Shown piece after piece: positions 22,911-32,486 of a DNA stretch of 32,486 bases. The stretch comes from CAXGUU01 sp964012875. GTDB taxonomy: Bacteria; Pseudomonadota; Gammaproteobacteria; Ga0077536. The translations under genes were made by a program, and so were the position numbers. The stretch lies in the NCBI GenBank assembly GCA_964012875.1, contig CAXGUU010000002.1:1-32486 (forward strand), in the 5' to 3' direction. The first letter of the stretch is position 1; every line of letters starts with the position of its first letter. The notes below the pieces were generated by a model. That model worked only from the letters and a program-made list of their open reading frames with translations, was not told where the DNA came from and made no database searches.

Positions 22911-23960
22911 TCAGCCGAGCGGTGGCGTTGGCCATGCGGCCGGCAACTTCGTCGCCATCCAGTGCGTCAGTGCATTGGCAACGTCAACCGGTTTTTCCTG
23001 CGCCATCCAATGGCCTGAATTGACGGTGCGCTCAGTTAAATCAATGCACTTTTCGCGCATGGGTTCAGGCAAACGGGAATCGACGCATTCACATACGTAG
23101 TCATAAGCCGCGACCAGAAACAACACCGGCATATCGATCCGCCCGCCGTTGACGACTGATTTGGCGTACTCCGCGTTACGTCTGTGGTTCATGTAAAACG
23201 AACAACTGCCACGAAAACCTGTGTGTTTCAGCGCGGTGACGTAGGCCGCCAGGTCCGCTTCGGAAATGACATCATCATCGCGAGGAAAATCGGGCGCCTC
23301 GTCAAGACCGCCGAACCACCCCCCTTCATTGCGTACACAGGCCGTGATCGCCGGCTTTCCGCGATCATCCGGACTCCACTTGCGAAACAGCGCCTTAATC
23401 GTCGTTTCCGGATTGTTATCGAACACTTCGACGGCGCGCTCAAAGTTTTCCTCGTAGAAGCGCTGGTACTCCCACTGTCCCGCAGGGTATTGCGCTTCCG
23501 GGTAGATTGAACGATCGACCAGCTCAATGGCACTGTCGATCCCCTGATCGAGCACAGCATAAGGGACACATAAATTAGCGACACCAAAACAGCGCTCAGG
23601 ATGATGGCTCGCCACGCTCCAGATTACCGGCGCACCCCAGTCATGACCGACCCAGACCGCGCGTTCGTGCCCCAGATGATCGAGCAGATTGATCAGATCG
23701 CCAACGTGCTTTTCCATGCGGTAATCAGCCTGCTCCGGATAAACACTGGAGCGGCCGTGGCCACGCAGGTCGGGCGCGATTGCATGGAAGCCGAGGCCGC
23801 CGAGTACCGGCAACAAATGGCGCCAGCTATGTCCCAGTTCAGGCCAGCCGTGGGCAAAGATGATGGGCGTACCATCTTCCGGGCCGGCGGCGTGGAAAAA
23901 CATGCTATGGCCGGCGAGGTCGACCGTGTGATCGCTAACTGTCCGATGTGTAGTGGGCAC
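22911..23960 (-). CDS. epoxide hydrolase-type alpha/beta hydrolase
   Basis: 349 aa. Active-site features of the soluble epoxide hydrolase branch: oxyanion motif HGWPE (38-42), nucleophile Asp107 in GHDWGAP, a cap domain with FYMNHRRNAE holding a probable ring-opening Tyr, and His about 317 in NSGHWMAQEKP. It would convert an epoxide to a vicinal diol through an ester intermediate; haloalkane dehalogenase is the main alternative, but the cap Tyr favours epoxides. Start is GTG at 23960; its ribosome binding site GGAGG lies in the last codons of the SDR gene upstream, and the SDR stop is only 2 bp away. The two form an operon. Confidence 0.87.
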   Translation of the reverse strand: MPTTHRTVSDHTVDLAGHSMFFHAAGPEDGTPIIFAHGWPELGHSWRHLLPVLGGLGFHAIAPDLRGHGRSSVYPEQADYRMEKHVGDLINLLDHLGHERAVWVGHDWGAPVIWSVASHHPERCFGVANLCVPYAVLDQGIDSAIELVDRSIYPEAQYPAGQWEYQRFYEENFERAVEVFDNNPETTIKALFRKWSPDDRGKPAITACVRNEGGWFGGLDEAPDFPRDDDVISEADLAAYVTALKHTGFRGSCSFYMNHRRNAEYAKSVVNGGRIDMPVLFLVAAYDYVCECVDSRLPEPMREKCIDLTERTVNSGHWMAQEKPVDVANALTHWMATKLPAAWPTPPLG

Positions 23961-23962
23961 TA

Positions 23963-24748
23963 TTATGCTCCTCCGCGCTCGGCTTTATCGTCATATTTCT
24001 GCTTGAGTCGTCGCATACCGCCGAGCCAGCGATTGTAATCGTTGGTCTTGCGCCGCATGTAGGTCTCGACTTCGGGATGCGGTAACATCAAAAACGTTTC
24101 GCGCTCCATACCCTCGATCACGCAATCGGCCAGTTGCTGTGGCTCAATCATGCCGTCGACACTGGCTACCGTCCCATCGCGCCCGACTGTCATTGCCGTA
24201 CGCACCGATTGCGGACACAAGACTGAAACACGCACACCTTGTGGGCCGTAAGTGATCGAGAGATATTCGGCAAACCCGATGGCCGCATGCTTCGTTGTCG
24301 AGTAGGTGGCGGAATTGATGTGTGATAAAAGCCCCGCCGCCGAGGAGGTGTTGATCAGATAACCTTCGCCCCGGGCCGCCATCTTTTTAACCACCGCGCG
24401 CGCGGCATAGACGTGTGCGAGCACGTGAACCTCCCAGTTCAGCAGCCAGTCAGCGTCTGATGACGACTCATCGCCGGCACGAAACACCCCGGCATTCGAC
24501 ATGAAGACATCAACCGCACCATGGCGGCTTTCGCTGTACTCAACCAACCGCTGGATTGCTGATTCGTCGCCGACATCAGCAACAAAAGCGTCCGCACCAA
24601 TCTCGTCGGCGGTCGCGCGCAGCGTCTCGGCTTGCAGATCCGCAATGACCACCGCCTGCGCCCCATCAGTCACAAATCGCTCGGCGACGGCGCGACCTAT
24701 GCCACTCGCGCCGCCCGTTACGATAGCCACCCGGTTCTTAATGTTCAT
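23963..24748 (-). CDS. short-chain dehydrogenase/reductase, operon partner of the epoxide hydrolase
   Basis: 261 aa classical SDR: TGGASGIGRA (11-20), SNAGVF, active-site Ser135/136 in NTSSAAG, Tyr149 and Lys153 in ATYSTTKHAA. It would interconvert an alcohol and a ketone, a natural next step for a diol released by the epoxide hydrolase encoded 2 bp downstream. A longer frame reaches 24892, but it runs antisense through the terminase fragment, so ATG 24748 is chosen. The ribosome binding site is weak. The 5' side abuts a decayed phage gene, so the promoter may come from that sequence. Confidence 0.9.
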   Translation of the reverse strand: MNIKNRVAIVTGGASGIGRAVAERFVTDGAQAVVIADLQAETLRATADEIGADAFVADVGDESAIQRLVEYSESRHGAVDVFMSNAGVFRAGDESSSDADWLLNWEVHVLAHVYAARAVVKKMAARGEGYLINTSSAAGLLSHINSATYSTTKHAAIGFAEYLSITYGPQGVRVSVLCPQSVRTAMTVGRDGTVASVDGMIEPQQLADCVIEGMERETFLMLPHPEVETYMRRKTNDYNRWLGGMRRLKQKYDDKAERGGA

Positions 24749-24758
24749 GTGCACCAGT

Positions 24759-25060
24759 ATGCCACGCCACCGCGCTAGTGAACTCATCGATCCGCTTACC
24801 GGACGCCCATGGCAATTGCCACATGACGTTTTGACCGAAGGCGTTGCACGCACCAGCGCACGACCCGACGGGCGTGCGTTTCTGACATTCACGCCGCTGG
24901 CTGGTTACAGCGATGTCGTGAAAATTTTTTTAGGTGAAGAGCATCCCGACCGCGCACTGGTCAGAATGACAAACGATGACGTTGATCACATCAGCGAGGT
25001 CGATAAACAAAAACTGCGGGACGCTTACCCCGAGCATGAAAGACAGGCGCCAGCAGGCGC
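24759..25060 (+). pseudogene. internal fragment of a phage terminase large subunit
   Basis: The frame reads LPHDVLTEGVARTSARPDGR, AFLTFTPLAGYSDVVKIFL, HPDRALVRMTNDDVDHISE then VDKQKLRDAYPEHERQA. This matches a standard stretch of TerL proteins after the Walker motifs ('...LTFTPLLGMSEVV..FL...MTIDDA.HYT..ER..I.ASYPEHERDAR'). The ATPase N-terminus and the nuclease C-terminus are absent; similarity ends near 25060 and the frame then becomes Arg-rich noise. No Shine-Dalgarno and no other phage gene lie nearby. It is a remnant of a lost prophage or transferred phage DNA, between two catabolic transcription units. Confidence 0.72.
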
Positions 25061-25186
25061 ACATGCACTTCAGTTCACGATGATTCGCCGACGGCGATAC
25101 CGTAGAATTTCAGACCGACAGGCCATCGGCGAGCTCTGCGAGCCAATGCGGCTGACGACCATTGGTACGACCTGCGGAGATCTCAG

Positions 25187-25609
25187 ATGTCATTTCTTGC
25201 CGACTCGGCACTACAGGAAAAGCTGGTCAATGCCCTGAATCAAAACGAATCGTTCGGCACCCAGGCCGCGGTATTCGACGGCTCCATTCAGATTGAAGTC
25301 GATGAAGATTGCCTGTGGCTGAAAGTCTATAAAGGCAAGGTTATCGATCATCAGGCTGGTCCCTCTCCGTTCGGCTATACCTTCAAACTGGCCGGCAGTG
25401 AGCAGTCCTGGAACTACCTTCTGAGCGGCGCGCGTAAATGGGCCGACCTGACCTTTCCGGGGAAGCGCTACTTCGACGACGACCCCACGTTGTCGCGGGT
25501 CGGCGAACTCGCAACCGAAATCAGCGTCGAAGGCAATCTGGTGGAGGCGGGCCGCCTGACCGAGGCGACTTTTGAACTGGCCTACACGCTGAAATCCGTC
25601 GCTGTCTGA
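25187..25609 (+). CDS. SCP2-like sterol/lipid-binding domain protein
   Basis: 140 aa. The text resembles SCP2-type proteins of acyl-CoA catabolic clusters: FDGSIQIEVDEDCLWLKVYK, GKVIDHQAGPSPFGYTFKLA, then a helix with WNYLLSGARKWADL. These bind acyl chains or sterol-like ligands in a hydrophobic tunnel. GGAG lies 8 nt before the ATG. The alpha/beta hydrolase gene begins 34 bp after the stop, so the two likely share a transcript. The family match is from recall of pattern, not a search; no catalytic residues are expected. Confidence 0.7.
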   Translation: MSFLADSALQEKLVNALNQNESFGTQAAVFDGSIQIEVDEDCLWLKVYKGKVIDHQAGPSPFGYTFKLAGSEQSWNYLLSGARKWADLTFPGKRYFDDDPTLSRVGELATEISVEGNLVEAGRLTEATFELAYTLKSVAV

Positions 25610-25643
25610 AGTCAGCTATCCAGTAAGAAGGGAGAACACCAGC

Positions 25644-26483
25644 ATGGCTACGCCTGAAGATATTCGCGGCAACTATGTCAACGTCAATGGCACGCGTACG
25701 TTCTACGATGACATCGGCGAGGGCCGGCCTCTCGTGTGCATCCACACCGCGGGCGCGAGTTCACTGGAATATCGCTACATTCTGCCACTCTACGCCGAAA
25801 TGGGCTTTCATGCCTACGCCCTCGATCTGCCCGGACATTCGCGCTCCTATCCGGTGAACTGGAAACAACACCGGAGCATTCACGAACACGCCGAGTTTGT
25901 TCATGCCTTCGTCAAAACGCTCGGGCTGAGCAAGCCCATCATCAGCGGCTGTTCGATTGGTGGCGATGTCACCTTCGACTATGCAGTCAATCACTGGCAC
26001 GAAATGGCAGCTGGCATCCCGATGGAGGGTGCGGGCCGCTCACCCACTTTTCCGAAGCCAAGCCACCTCGTTCATCCCGCCTGGGGGCCGGGCTGGCAGG
26101 ACATGATGGAGCGGGCGGCGATTGAATCACTGGGACGTGAAACAAGCGACGAACTGGTACAGGAATTGCGTTGGCAGCATCGCAACGCCCAGGTGAGCGC
26201 AGTCGGCGACCTCGAGGGCTGGTCGCAACATGACGTGCTGGCGCGCTTGCCGGAAATCAAGATACCGATGCTCGTCATTCGTGGTGAGGACGACTTCTGG
26301 GTCCCGAAGGAACTAGTCGATGAATCAGTGGCGGCAATGCCCCAGGCTGAAGGTCTGCATCTCGACGGTATTGGCCACTATCCAATGTTCGAAGATGCGC
26401 CACGCATCGCCGACATCGTGCAGGATTTCTGTCAGCGGCACGGGCTTCTGAACACAGCGACCGCCGCGAAAAGCGCCGGCTGA
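25644..26483 (+). CDS. alpha/beta hydrolase with Ser-Asp-His triad
   Basis: 279 aa. Oxyanion motif HTAGAS (34-39), nucleophile Ser104 in GCSIGG, Asp about 215 in RGEDDFWVP and His about 245 in GIGHYPMFE form a complete triad; cap helices lie between residues 125 and 195. Relatives include meta-cleavage-product hydrolases, lactonases and esterases. GGGAG lies 9 nt before the ATG. Coming after the SCP2-like gene and near a Baeyer-Villiger monooxygenase, opening of a lactone or C-C cleavage of a ring-fission product is a plausible role. Substrate not proven. Confidence 0.87.
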   Translation: MATPEDIRGNYVNVNGTRTFYDDIGEGRPLVCIHTAGASSLEYRYILPLYAEMGFHAYALDLPGHSRSYPVNWKQHRSIHEHAEFVHAFVKTLGLSKPIISGCSIGGDVTFDYAVNHWHEMAAGIPMEGAGRSPTFPKPSHLVHPAWGPGWQDMMERAAIESLGRETSDELVQELRWQHRNAQVSAVGDLEGWSQHDVLARLPEIKIPMLVIRGEDDFWVPKELVDESVAAMPQAEGLHLDGIGHYPMFEDAPRIADIVQDFCQRHGLLNTATAAKSAG

Positions 26484-26599
26484 CCGTCGTCTTGCTTACC
26501 CGCCTCGACTAGGTCTTAAACGCAGGACGGATAGCTGATATTACGAAAGCGCAGTACAGCGAAATAAACCTGCGCACGTTGGATCGAGTCATCGCAGAC

Positions 26600-26618
26600 T
26601 CGCCCGTCGTGCGGGCGA
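26600..26618. terminator. hairpin between convergent hydrolase and VOC genes
   Basis: TCGCCCG (26600-26606) pairs with CGGGCGA (26612-26618) around a five-base loop. It sits in the 174-bp gap between the stops of the plus-strand hydrolase (26483) and the minus-strand VOC gene (26658). No T tract follows on either strand, so intrinsic termination is uncertain. Confidence 0.4.
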
Positions 26619-26657
26619 ATACGGTCACGCGCCAAATTTCGCGCGGAACGCTCATGT

Positions 26658-27425
26658 CTATACCGGGCGCCAGCGCATACCGGCGAGCAGGTAGCACCCA
26701 TCCGGCAGCGATTCCCCCAGTTCCGTGAGCCGCGCGGCTAAGCCGCCGTCTTTACCGGCCACCACATCGATGCCCGCCAGGCCTTCGGGCCGGCCATCGT
26801 TGGCCCTGACGAAGCGTATGTCAGCATTTTCCAGCGGTAATACAAATCCCTGGTCCTGGCTCACAAGGTCAATTTCTGCGATTTCAGCCCACTTTTCCGC
26901 CAGAGATAGCGGGTCGTCGGACTGGATTTCGACCGCGCGAATACTTTCGATCAGGTCCGTGTTGCGGCATTCACGCCAGTCCGGCCCGGCCGGGGCCCAA
27001 GGTCCATCGACTGCCCCGGCGTCGGACCCAAGCTGTTGATCAATCTCAAAAAAGGAGCCACCTGTATCGCGCGGATGAAGCTGCATGTTGATGAAATTCT
27101 CAATCTCAAACTGGTGTGCGATACGGACGCCCAGGGCTTCCGCCCGGGCGCGCCGTGGGGCGTGGTCATCACATTGCGTGATGACCATGTAGCCGCCGTC
27201 ACCGCCGCGACGTTCTAGGTAACGCCCGGCAGCGGTGCCCGGGCGCGTTGGGGCCACCACCTCCAGAAATTGGTTTCCTATTGGAAACAACACGTTATGT
27301 AAGCCGAATTCACCGACGGCCGGGTCCCTGAAGCACGGTTTCAGGCCAAAAGCCTCTGTCAGCGTGCGCTCTACTCGTTCCAGTTCAGTCGCGACCAGGG
27401 CGACCTGGCGAAGTCGTAACCACAT
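26658..27425 (-). CDS. VOC (glyoxalase-like) family protein
   Basis: 255 aa. The opening LRQVALVATELERVERTLTE then AFGLKPCFRD is the first beta-alpha-beta-beta-beta module of the vicinal-oxygen-chelate fold, and LHPRDTGGSFFEID is the closing strand with a likely metal ligand (His/Glu). A second module follows (IRAVEIQSDDPLSLAEKWAE). Family members include glyoxalases, extradiol dioxygenases, epimerases and resistance proteins. AAGGAG lies 9 nt before the ATG. It diverges from the Baeyer-Villiger monooxygenase gene. Reaction unknown; an isomerase or hydrolase-like role on a CoA or ring-cleavage intermediate is a guess. Confidence 0.82.
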   Translation of the reverse strand: MWLRLRQVALVATELERVERTLTEAFGLKPCFRDPAVGEFGLHNVLFPIGNQFLEVVAPTRPGTAAGRYLERRGGDGGYMVITQCDDHAPRRARAEALGVRIAHQFEIENFINMQLHPRDTGGSFFEIDQQLGSDAGAVDGPWAPAGPDWRECRNTDLIESIRAVEIQSDDPLSLAEKWAEIAEIDLVSQDQGFVLPLENADIRFVRANDGRPEGLAGIDVVAGKDGGLAARLTELGESLPDGCYLLAGMRWRPV

Positions 27426-27564
27426 CTATGCTATCTCCTTAAAACTGTGGGACTCGCTCTGGCAACGGCGAGCCAACGAAACCGTGACCGAACGCCCGAG
27501 TACCATACCGGCGCCCCTTCAGGTAAATTTGAGTATGACGTATCAGGTTATGGGGAGATTATCG

Positions 27565-29391
<1,827 letters not shown>

Positions 29392-29394
<3 letters not shown>

Positions 29395-29423
29395 TCGCTG
29401 AGGACGAAAACACGCGGCGATTA
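29392..29423. terminator. hairpin joining two convergent stop codons
   Basis: TAATCGC (29392-29398, starting with the BVMO stop) pairs with GCGATTA (29417-29423, ending with the minus-strand acyl-CoA dehydrogenase stop). The loop is 18 nt. Only 26 bp separate the two genes, so this is the only structure available to end either transcript; no T tract is present. Confidence 0.4.
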
Positions 29424-30503
29424 CCGCACTATGAGTTCCTGGGCACGGGCGGCATCTTCCCGTGCCCGCTCCGGGCTGCCGAACAACTGCCGGTTCAAGC
29501 CGATGCGCTTGAACCAGTAGTGCAGTCCAAGCAGGTCAGTAAAGCCGACACCACCGTGTACTTCGGTCGCGGTTTTAGCCACGAAGGTGCCAACTTCCGA
29601 CACGTGGGCCTTGGTCTGGCAAGCGTAGAGGTGTGCCTCCCCGGGTAGCGATTGCAGCGCATGAGCCGCGTACCAGACCATCGCACGACAAGGCTCGAGT
29701 TCAGCCGCCATTTCAGCACATAAATGCTTCACCGCCTGGAACGAAGCAATGACGCGACCAAACTGCTCACGCTGCCCGGCATAAGCGACCGCGGCATCCA
29801 GCATGTATTGAGCGGCGCCGAGTGTATCGGCGGCAGACATGACGCGCATCACGTCAATCAAGCCATTCAGTACATGACTGTCGTCGGCGACAATCGCCAA
29901 CGGCGCGACACCGGAGAACACGAGTTCTCCTAGTGGGCGGGTCTTGTCGATAGAAATCAGGGGGATCTTTTCCAATCCCAAGGCGTCGTTGGCGATGAGT
30001 ATCACGCTTTGATCAGTAGTCGCGACCAGGAAAGCGTCTGCATAGATATCAGTGACGAACAGACAACGGCCGTGCAACTGCCCATCAATAAACCCAACGC
30101 CTGCATTCTCGCGAGTGCCTGTGTGCTCTGCGATCCCGACGCCCACAGTTTTCGACCCCGCAGCAATCTGCGGCAACCATTCAGCCTGTAGCTCGGTGGG
30201 TCCGTGAGAAAGTGCGAAAGGTGCCGCCACACAACTGCCGGCGAACGGTACTGGTGCGACAAAAGCGGAAAGTATCTCGATCACCAACGCTGCATCAACG
30301 AAACCGAGGCCGCTACCGCCATGCCGTTCGTCAACCATGAGGCCGGTTATGCCGAGCTCCGCAAGCTGCAGCCATAACTCGCTGTGGTCGAATTCATCGG
30401 CGCTCACGATCGAGCGTACGGTGTCTAGCGTGCAGCAATCGTCAAGCACGCGCCGCAGGCTTTCGCCCATCAGGAGCTGGTCTTCCGATAGTCCGAATTC
30501 CAT
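29421..30503 (-). CDS. acyl-CoA dehydrogenase-fold subunit, probably the non-catalytic partner
   Basis: 360 aa, shorter than typical (about 380-400). The overall fold is kept: N-terminal helices, GITGLMVDERHGGSGLGFVD, the flavin-side AYAGQREQFGRVIASFQAVK and TEVHGGVGFT near the C-terminus. Neither position used for the catalytic Glu is acidic: the helix that bears it in long-chain/isovaleryl-type enzymes reads MRVMSAADTLG (219-229), and the C-terminal YEGT-type motif is absent. Its ATG directly follows the TAA of the upstream dehydrogenase (30504), so they are made together, as for the alpha2-beta2 acyl-CoA dehydrogenases of steroid side-chain breakdown. It is probably a structural/FAD-binding subunit of a heterotetramer. 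Confidence 0.88.
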   Translation of the reverse strand: MEFGLSEDQLLMGESLRRVLDDCCTLDTVRSIVSADEFDHSELWLQLAELGITGLMVDERHGGSGLGFVDAALVIEILSAFVAPVPFAGSCVAAPFALSHGPTELQAEWLPQIAAGSKTVGVGIAEHTGTRENAGVGFIDGQLHGRCLFVTDIYADAFLVATTDQSVILIANDALGLEKIPLISIDKTRPLGELVFSGVAPLAIVADDSHVLNGLIDVMRVMSAADTLGAAQYMLDAAVAYAGQREQFGRVIASFQAVKHLCAEMAAELEPCRAMVWYAAHALQSLPGEAHLYACQTKAHVSEVGTFVAKTATEVHGGVGFTDLLGLHYWFKRIGLNRQLFGSPERAREDAARAQELIVR

Positions 30504-31709
30504 TTATTGAACACCCGTAGCTTTGGGCTCGCGCGGCATACCGAGGCCGCGTTCGGCGATGATGTTCTTCTGTATCTGCGACGTACCCCCGCCAATGATG
30601 AGGCCCAGGAAGTACATATAGTGTTGTTGCCACATGCCATTGTCGCGCAGTCGCGGACTGCCGCGGTAAAGGGTGCCAAGTTCGCCGAGCACGTCGATCG
30701 CGAGTTGCTCGAGTTCGTGCCGAAGCTCCGTTCCCTGGAGTTTCACGACCATCCCCGCCAGCACAGCCGGCACGTCGTTGAGCCGGGCGGACAACAAGCG
30801 CAGGTCGTTGCAACGTAGCGCCAGCATGCGCCCCTGCAACTTCATCAAACGCTCACGAAAAACAGCGCTTTCGCTCAGGGCTAGCCCGTCGATGGTTTCA
30901 GTTTGCATCAGTTCGAGCAAGGCGTTAAACCGGGTTAGCGTCACGTTCGGATTACCAAGCATGCCCCGTTCGTGGCCGAGCAACGCATTCGCGACCCGCC
31001 AGCCATCACCCGGCTTGGCAACAATATTCGAAGCAGGTATCCGTACGTCGGTAAAAAACACCTCATTAAAACTGGCGTCCCCCGTCATCGTCGTCAGCGG
31101 CCGTACTTCGATACCCGGCGTTGTCATCGGCAGCAGCAGAAAACTGATACCACGGTGTTTGGGTGCATCCGGCTCCGTCCGCACCAGACAGAACATCCAG
31201 TCAGCCAAATGCGCGGTCGACGTCCAGATTTTCTGGCCATTGATGACCCAGTCATCGCCGTCCAGCACCGCATGGGTCTTCAGACTCGCCAGATCGCTAC
31301 CGGCATTGGGTTCCGAGTAGCCCTGGCACCAGATGATTTCGCCGTAAAGTGTCGGCCGAATAAATTGTTCGCGCTGCTCCGCGGTGCCAAACTCGAGCAG
31401 GGTGGGAATCAACATCATGATGCCCTGTCCAACGATGCCGGGCGACAGGCGTGCGTTGGCAAACTCTTCGGCGATGATGCGCGACTCAAGAATATCGGGG
31501 CTCGCACCGAAGCCGCCGTACTCCTTGGGAATTGTGCGGCCGGCATAGCCGTGCTCGATCAGCAGCTGCTGCCATTGAAGTAACACCGGATCGCGCAGGT
31601 CCATGCCGCGTGACTCGGTCCCACGCGGGGCCTGCGCCCTGTGCGCGTGAATGAAATCCCGCACCTCTTGCCGGAATGATTCGTACTGGGGGCCAAACGA
31701 CAAGTCCAT
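30504..31709 (-). CDS. acyl-CoA dehydrogenase, catalytic subunit of a paired enzyme
   Basis: 401 aa, normal length. FAD-binding segments GYSEPNAGSDLASLKTHA (130-147) and WTSTAHLADW (162-171) are intact, and the C-terminus reads LIIGGGTSQIQKNIIAERGL. At the YEGT motif it has GGGT, but Glu247 in GHERGML lies where isovaleryl-CoA- and ChsE-type enzymes keep the base. It would introduce the alpha-beta double bond into an acyl-CoA and pass electrons to ETF. ATG 31709 has only a weak ribosome binding site. The stop abuts the start of the second dehydrogenase, consistent with an alpha2-beta2 complex. It diverges from the CHAD-domain remnant. Confidence 0.92.
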   Translation of the reverse strand: MDLSFGPQYESFRQEVRDFIHAHRAQAPRGTESRGMDLRDPVLLQWQQLLIEHGYAGRTIPKEYGGFGASPDILESRIIAEEFANARLSPGIVGQGIMMLIPTLLEFGTAEQREQFIRPTLYGEIIWCQGYSEPNAGSDLASLKTHAVLDGDDWVINGQKIWTSTAHLADWMFCLVRTEPDAPKHRGISFLLLPMTTPGIEVRPLTTMTGDASFNEVFFTDVRIPASNIVAKPGDGWRVANALLGHERGMLGNPNVTLTRFNALLELMQTETIDGLALSESAVFRERLMKLQGRMLALRCNDLRLLSARLNDVPAVLAGMVVKLQGTELRHELEQLAIDVLGELGTLYRGSPRLRDNGMWQQHYMYFLGLIIGGGTSQIQKNIIAERGLGMPREPKATGVQ

Positions 31710-31934
31710 TCAGATTAGCCTGACTATCGGGTTGCCCGCAGTCTACTCGAATCCGGGCCATTCGATGAACGCCGTTTTTGGAAACCATCAGTCTCGATCA
31801 ACATCGCCGATTCGGCCGCTGACAGTCGGTCCACTGATCCGAATCAAAATTACGACCTAACATGGGGTTTTGTCGCCTTCCGACGACGATACAAAGCGGC
31901 TACATTGCAACGACTAATTTGAGCGCCCGAAAAC

Positions 31935-32486
31935 GTGCCTGCCCTTTATCCGCCCTCCGCAGAAACGGCTCTTAGTTCCGCCCCTCCCTCGGCGGCACTC
32001 ACGTTCGACGACGGCGAGATACGCACCGACGTCGCACTGAAACGCCTTTCCCGTTGGCAATTGAGCGAGATGAAAACACACACCGAAGGCGTACAGCAGG
32101 ACGCCGATAACGAAAACCTTCATCATTTTCGAATCGCCGTGCGTAAAACCCGGACCCCGCTCACTGAAATCAAGTCTGTACTGCCACCTCGTTACGAAGC
32201 ACTGTTCAAGCGCGAATTCGCGTGACTCGGTCAAGACACAGGCCGGGGCCATGATCTTGACGTCTATCTCGATTCTTTCGATACCATCGCGGCTCTCGTA
32301 GGCAGCAAGCGAAAGGGAGCACTCGAGCCGCTTGCCGCTTCGCGCGCACATTGCTGAACAACGCGCCCTGGAGCATGCACGCGTCGTAGACACCCTGCAC
32401 GGTGCGCGCTATACAGCGCTGCTCGAAAACTGGACGAACTATCTGGAACAACCGGTTCCACAGCACGTGGGTCCGCTGAACGCGAT
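31935..32486 (+). pseudogene. CHAD-domain protein, broken by a nonsense codon and a frameshift; continues beyond the window
   Basis: From a GTG at 31935 the frame encodes LHHFRIAVRKTRTPLTEIKS then VLPPRYEALFKREFA, the start of a CHAD (conserved histidine alpha-helical, polyphosphate-binding) domain. A TGA at 32223-32225 stands where homologues have Trp (REFAWLG), and the same frame then continues (LGQDTGRGHDLDVYLDSF). A second break occurs near 32340: the last stretch reads sensibly only in the next frame (AHIAEQRALEHARVVDTLHG, RYTALLENWTNYLEQP). Two independent lesions mark it as decayed. CHAD proteins bind polyphosphate, often beside polyphosphate enzymes; nothing of that sort is visible here. 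Divergent from the acyl-CoA dehydrogenases. Confidence 0.75.

Noticed and set aside
27235..27564. A longer N-terminus for the Baeyer-Villiger monooxygenase
   Set aside because: The extra 110 residues are antisense of the VOC gene, and a good GGGGAG site precedes the ATG at 27565.

Overview
The window is gene-dense, moderately GC-rich bacterial DNA. It has Shine-Dalgarno sites, leaderless intergenic gaps, several GTG/TTG starts and protein families typical of Pseudomonadota (most likely an environmental, possibly marine, gamma- or alphaproteobacterium; no rRNA, tRNA or marker gene here allows a firmer placement). There is no CRISPR array, no intact mobile element, and no recognisable transcriptional regulator in 32 kb.

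Layout: (1) 1-5144, minus strand: a MetE-like zinc methyltransferase, an exported cytochrome c/PQQ propeller dehydrogenase, an enoyl-CoA hydratase-fold protein and a dicarboxylate/amino-acid symporter cut by the window edge. (2) 5472-7472, plus: acyl-CoA synthetase and a GIY-YIG protein. (3) 7512-9299, minus: periplasmic cupin and a Bcr/CflA-type MFS exporter, followed by an 85-nt near-perfect palindrome. (4) 9413-10990, plus: SnoaL-like protein, MaoC-like protein and an amidase fragment. (5) 10982-16236: an APH-fold kinase (minus) divergent from an operon of SDR, AGXT2L-like class III aminotransferase, flavin monooxygenase and nitronate monooxygenase. (6) 16290-18476, minus: MaoC hydratase, luciferase-like oxidoreductase, and an AhpD/CMD protein interrupted by one in-frame TGA exactly where the second Cys of CxxC belongs. 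(7) 18591-22848: LysE exporter, an exported 2-keto-4-pentenoate hydratase-like protein, a third luciferase-like enzyme, a TPR protein. (8) 22911-29394: epoxide hydrolase + SDR operon, a phage terminase fragment, SCP2-like protein, alpha/beta hydrolase, VOC protein and a Baeyer-Villiger monooxygenase. (9) 29421-31709, minus: two adjacent acyl-CoA dehydrogenases. (10) 31935-end: a decayed CHAD-domain gene.

Together the genes read as a catabolic island: CoA activation (acyl-CoA synthetase), alpha/beta desaturation (paired acyl-CoA dehydrogenases), hydration (MaoC/ECH-fold proteins), ring oxygenation (Baeyer-Villiger and luciferase-like monooxygenases), lactone/epoxide opening (two alpha/beta hydrolases), dehydrogenation (two SDRs, a PQQ enzyme) and transport (symporter, two exporters). 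A cyclic or polycyclic aliphatic compound (terpenoid, steroid or macrocyclic ketone type) is the most economical substrate guess, but this is inference.

The observation most worth follow-up is the candidate selenocysteine AhpD-like protein at 16290-16865: Glu67, Cys79 and UGA82 have exactly the spacing of the AhpD relay residues, and a short hairpin with a GG-starting loop lies about 20 nt after the UGA, as expected for a bacterial SECIS. Signs of decay and past transfer (terminase fragment, amidase fragment, CHAD pseudogene, long palindrome) show that the region is also being remodelled.
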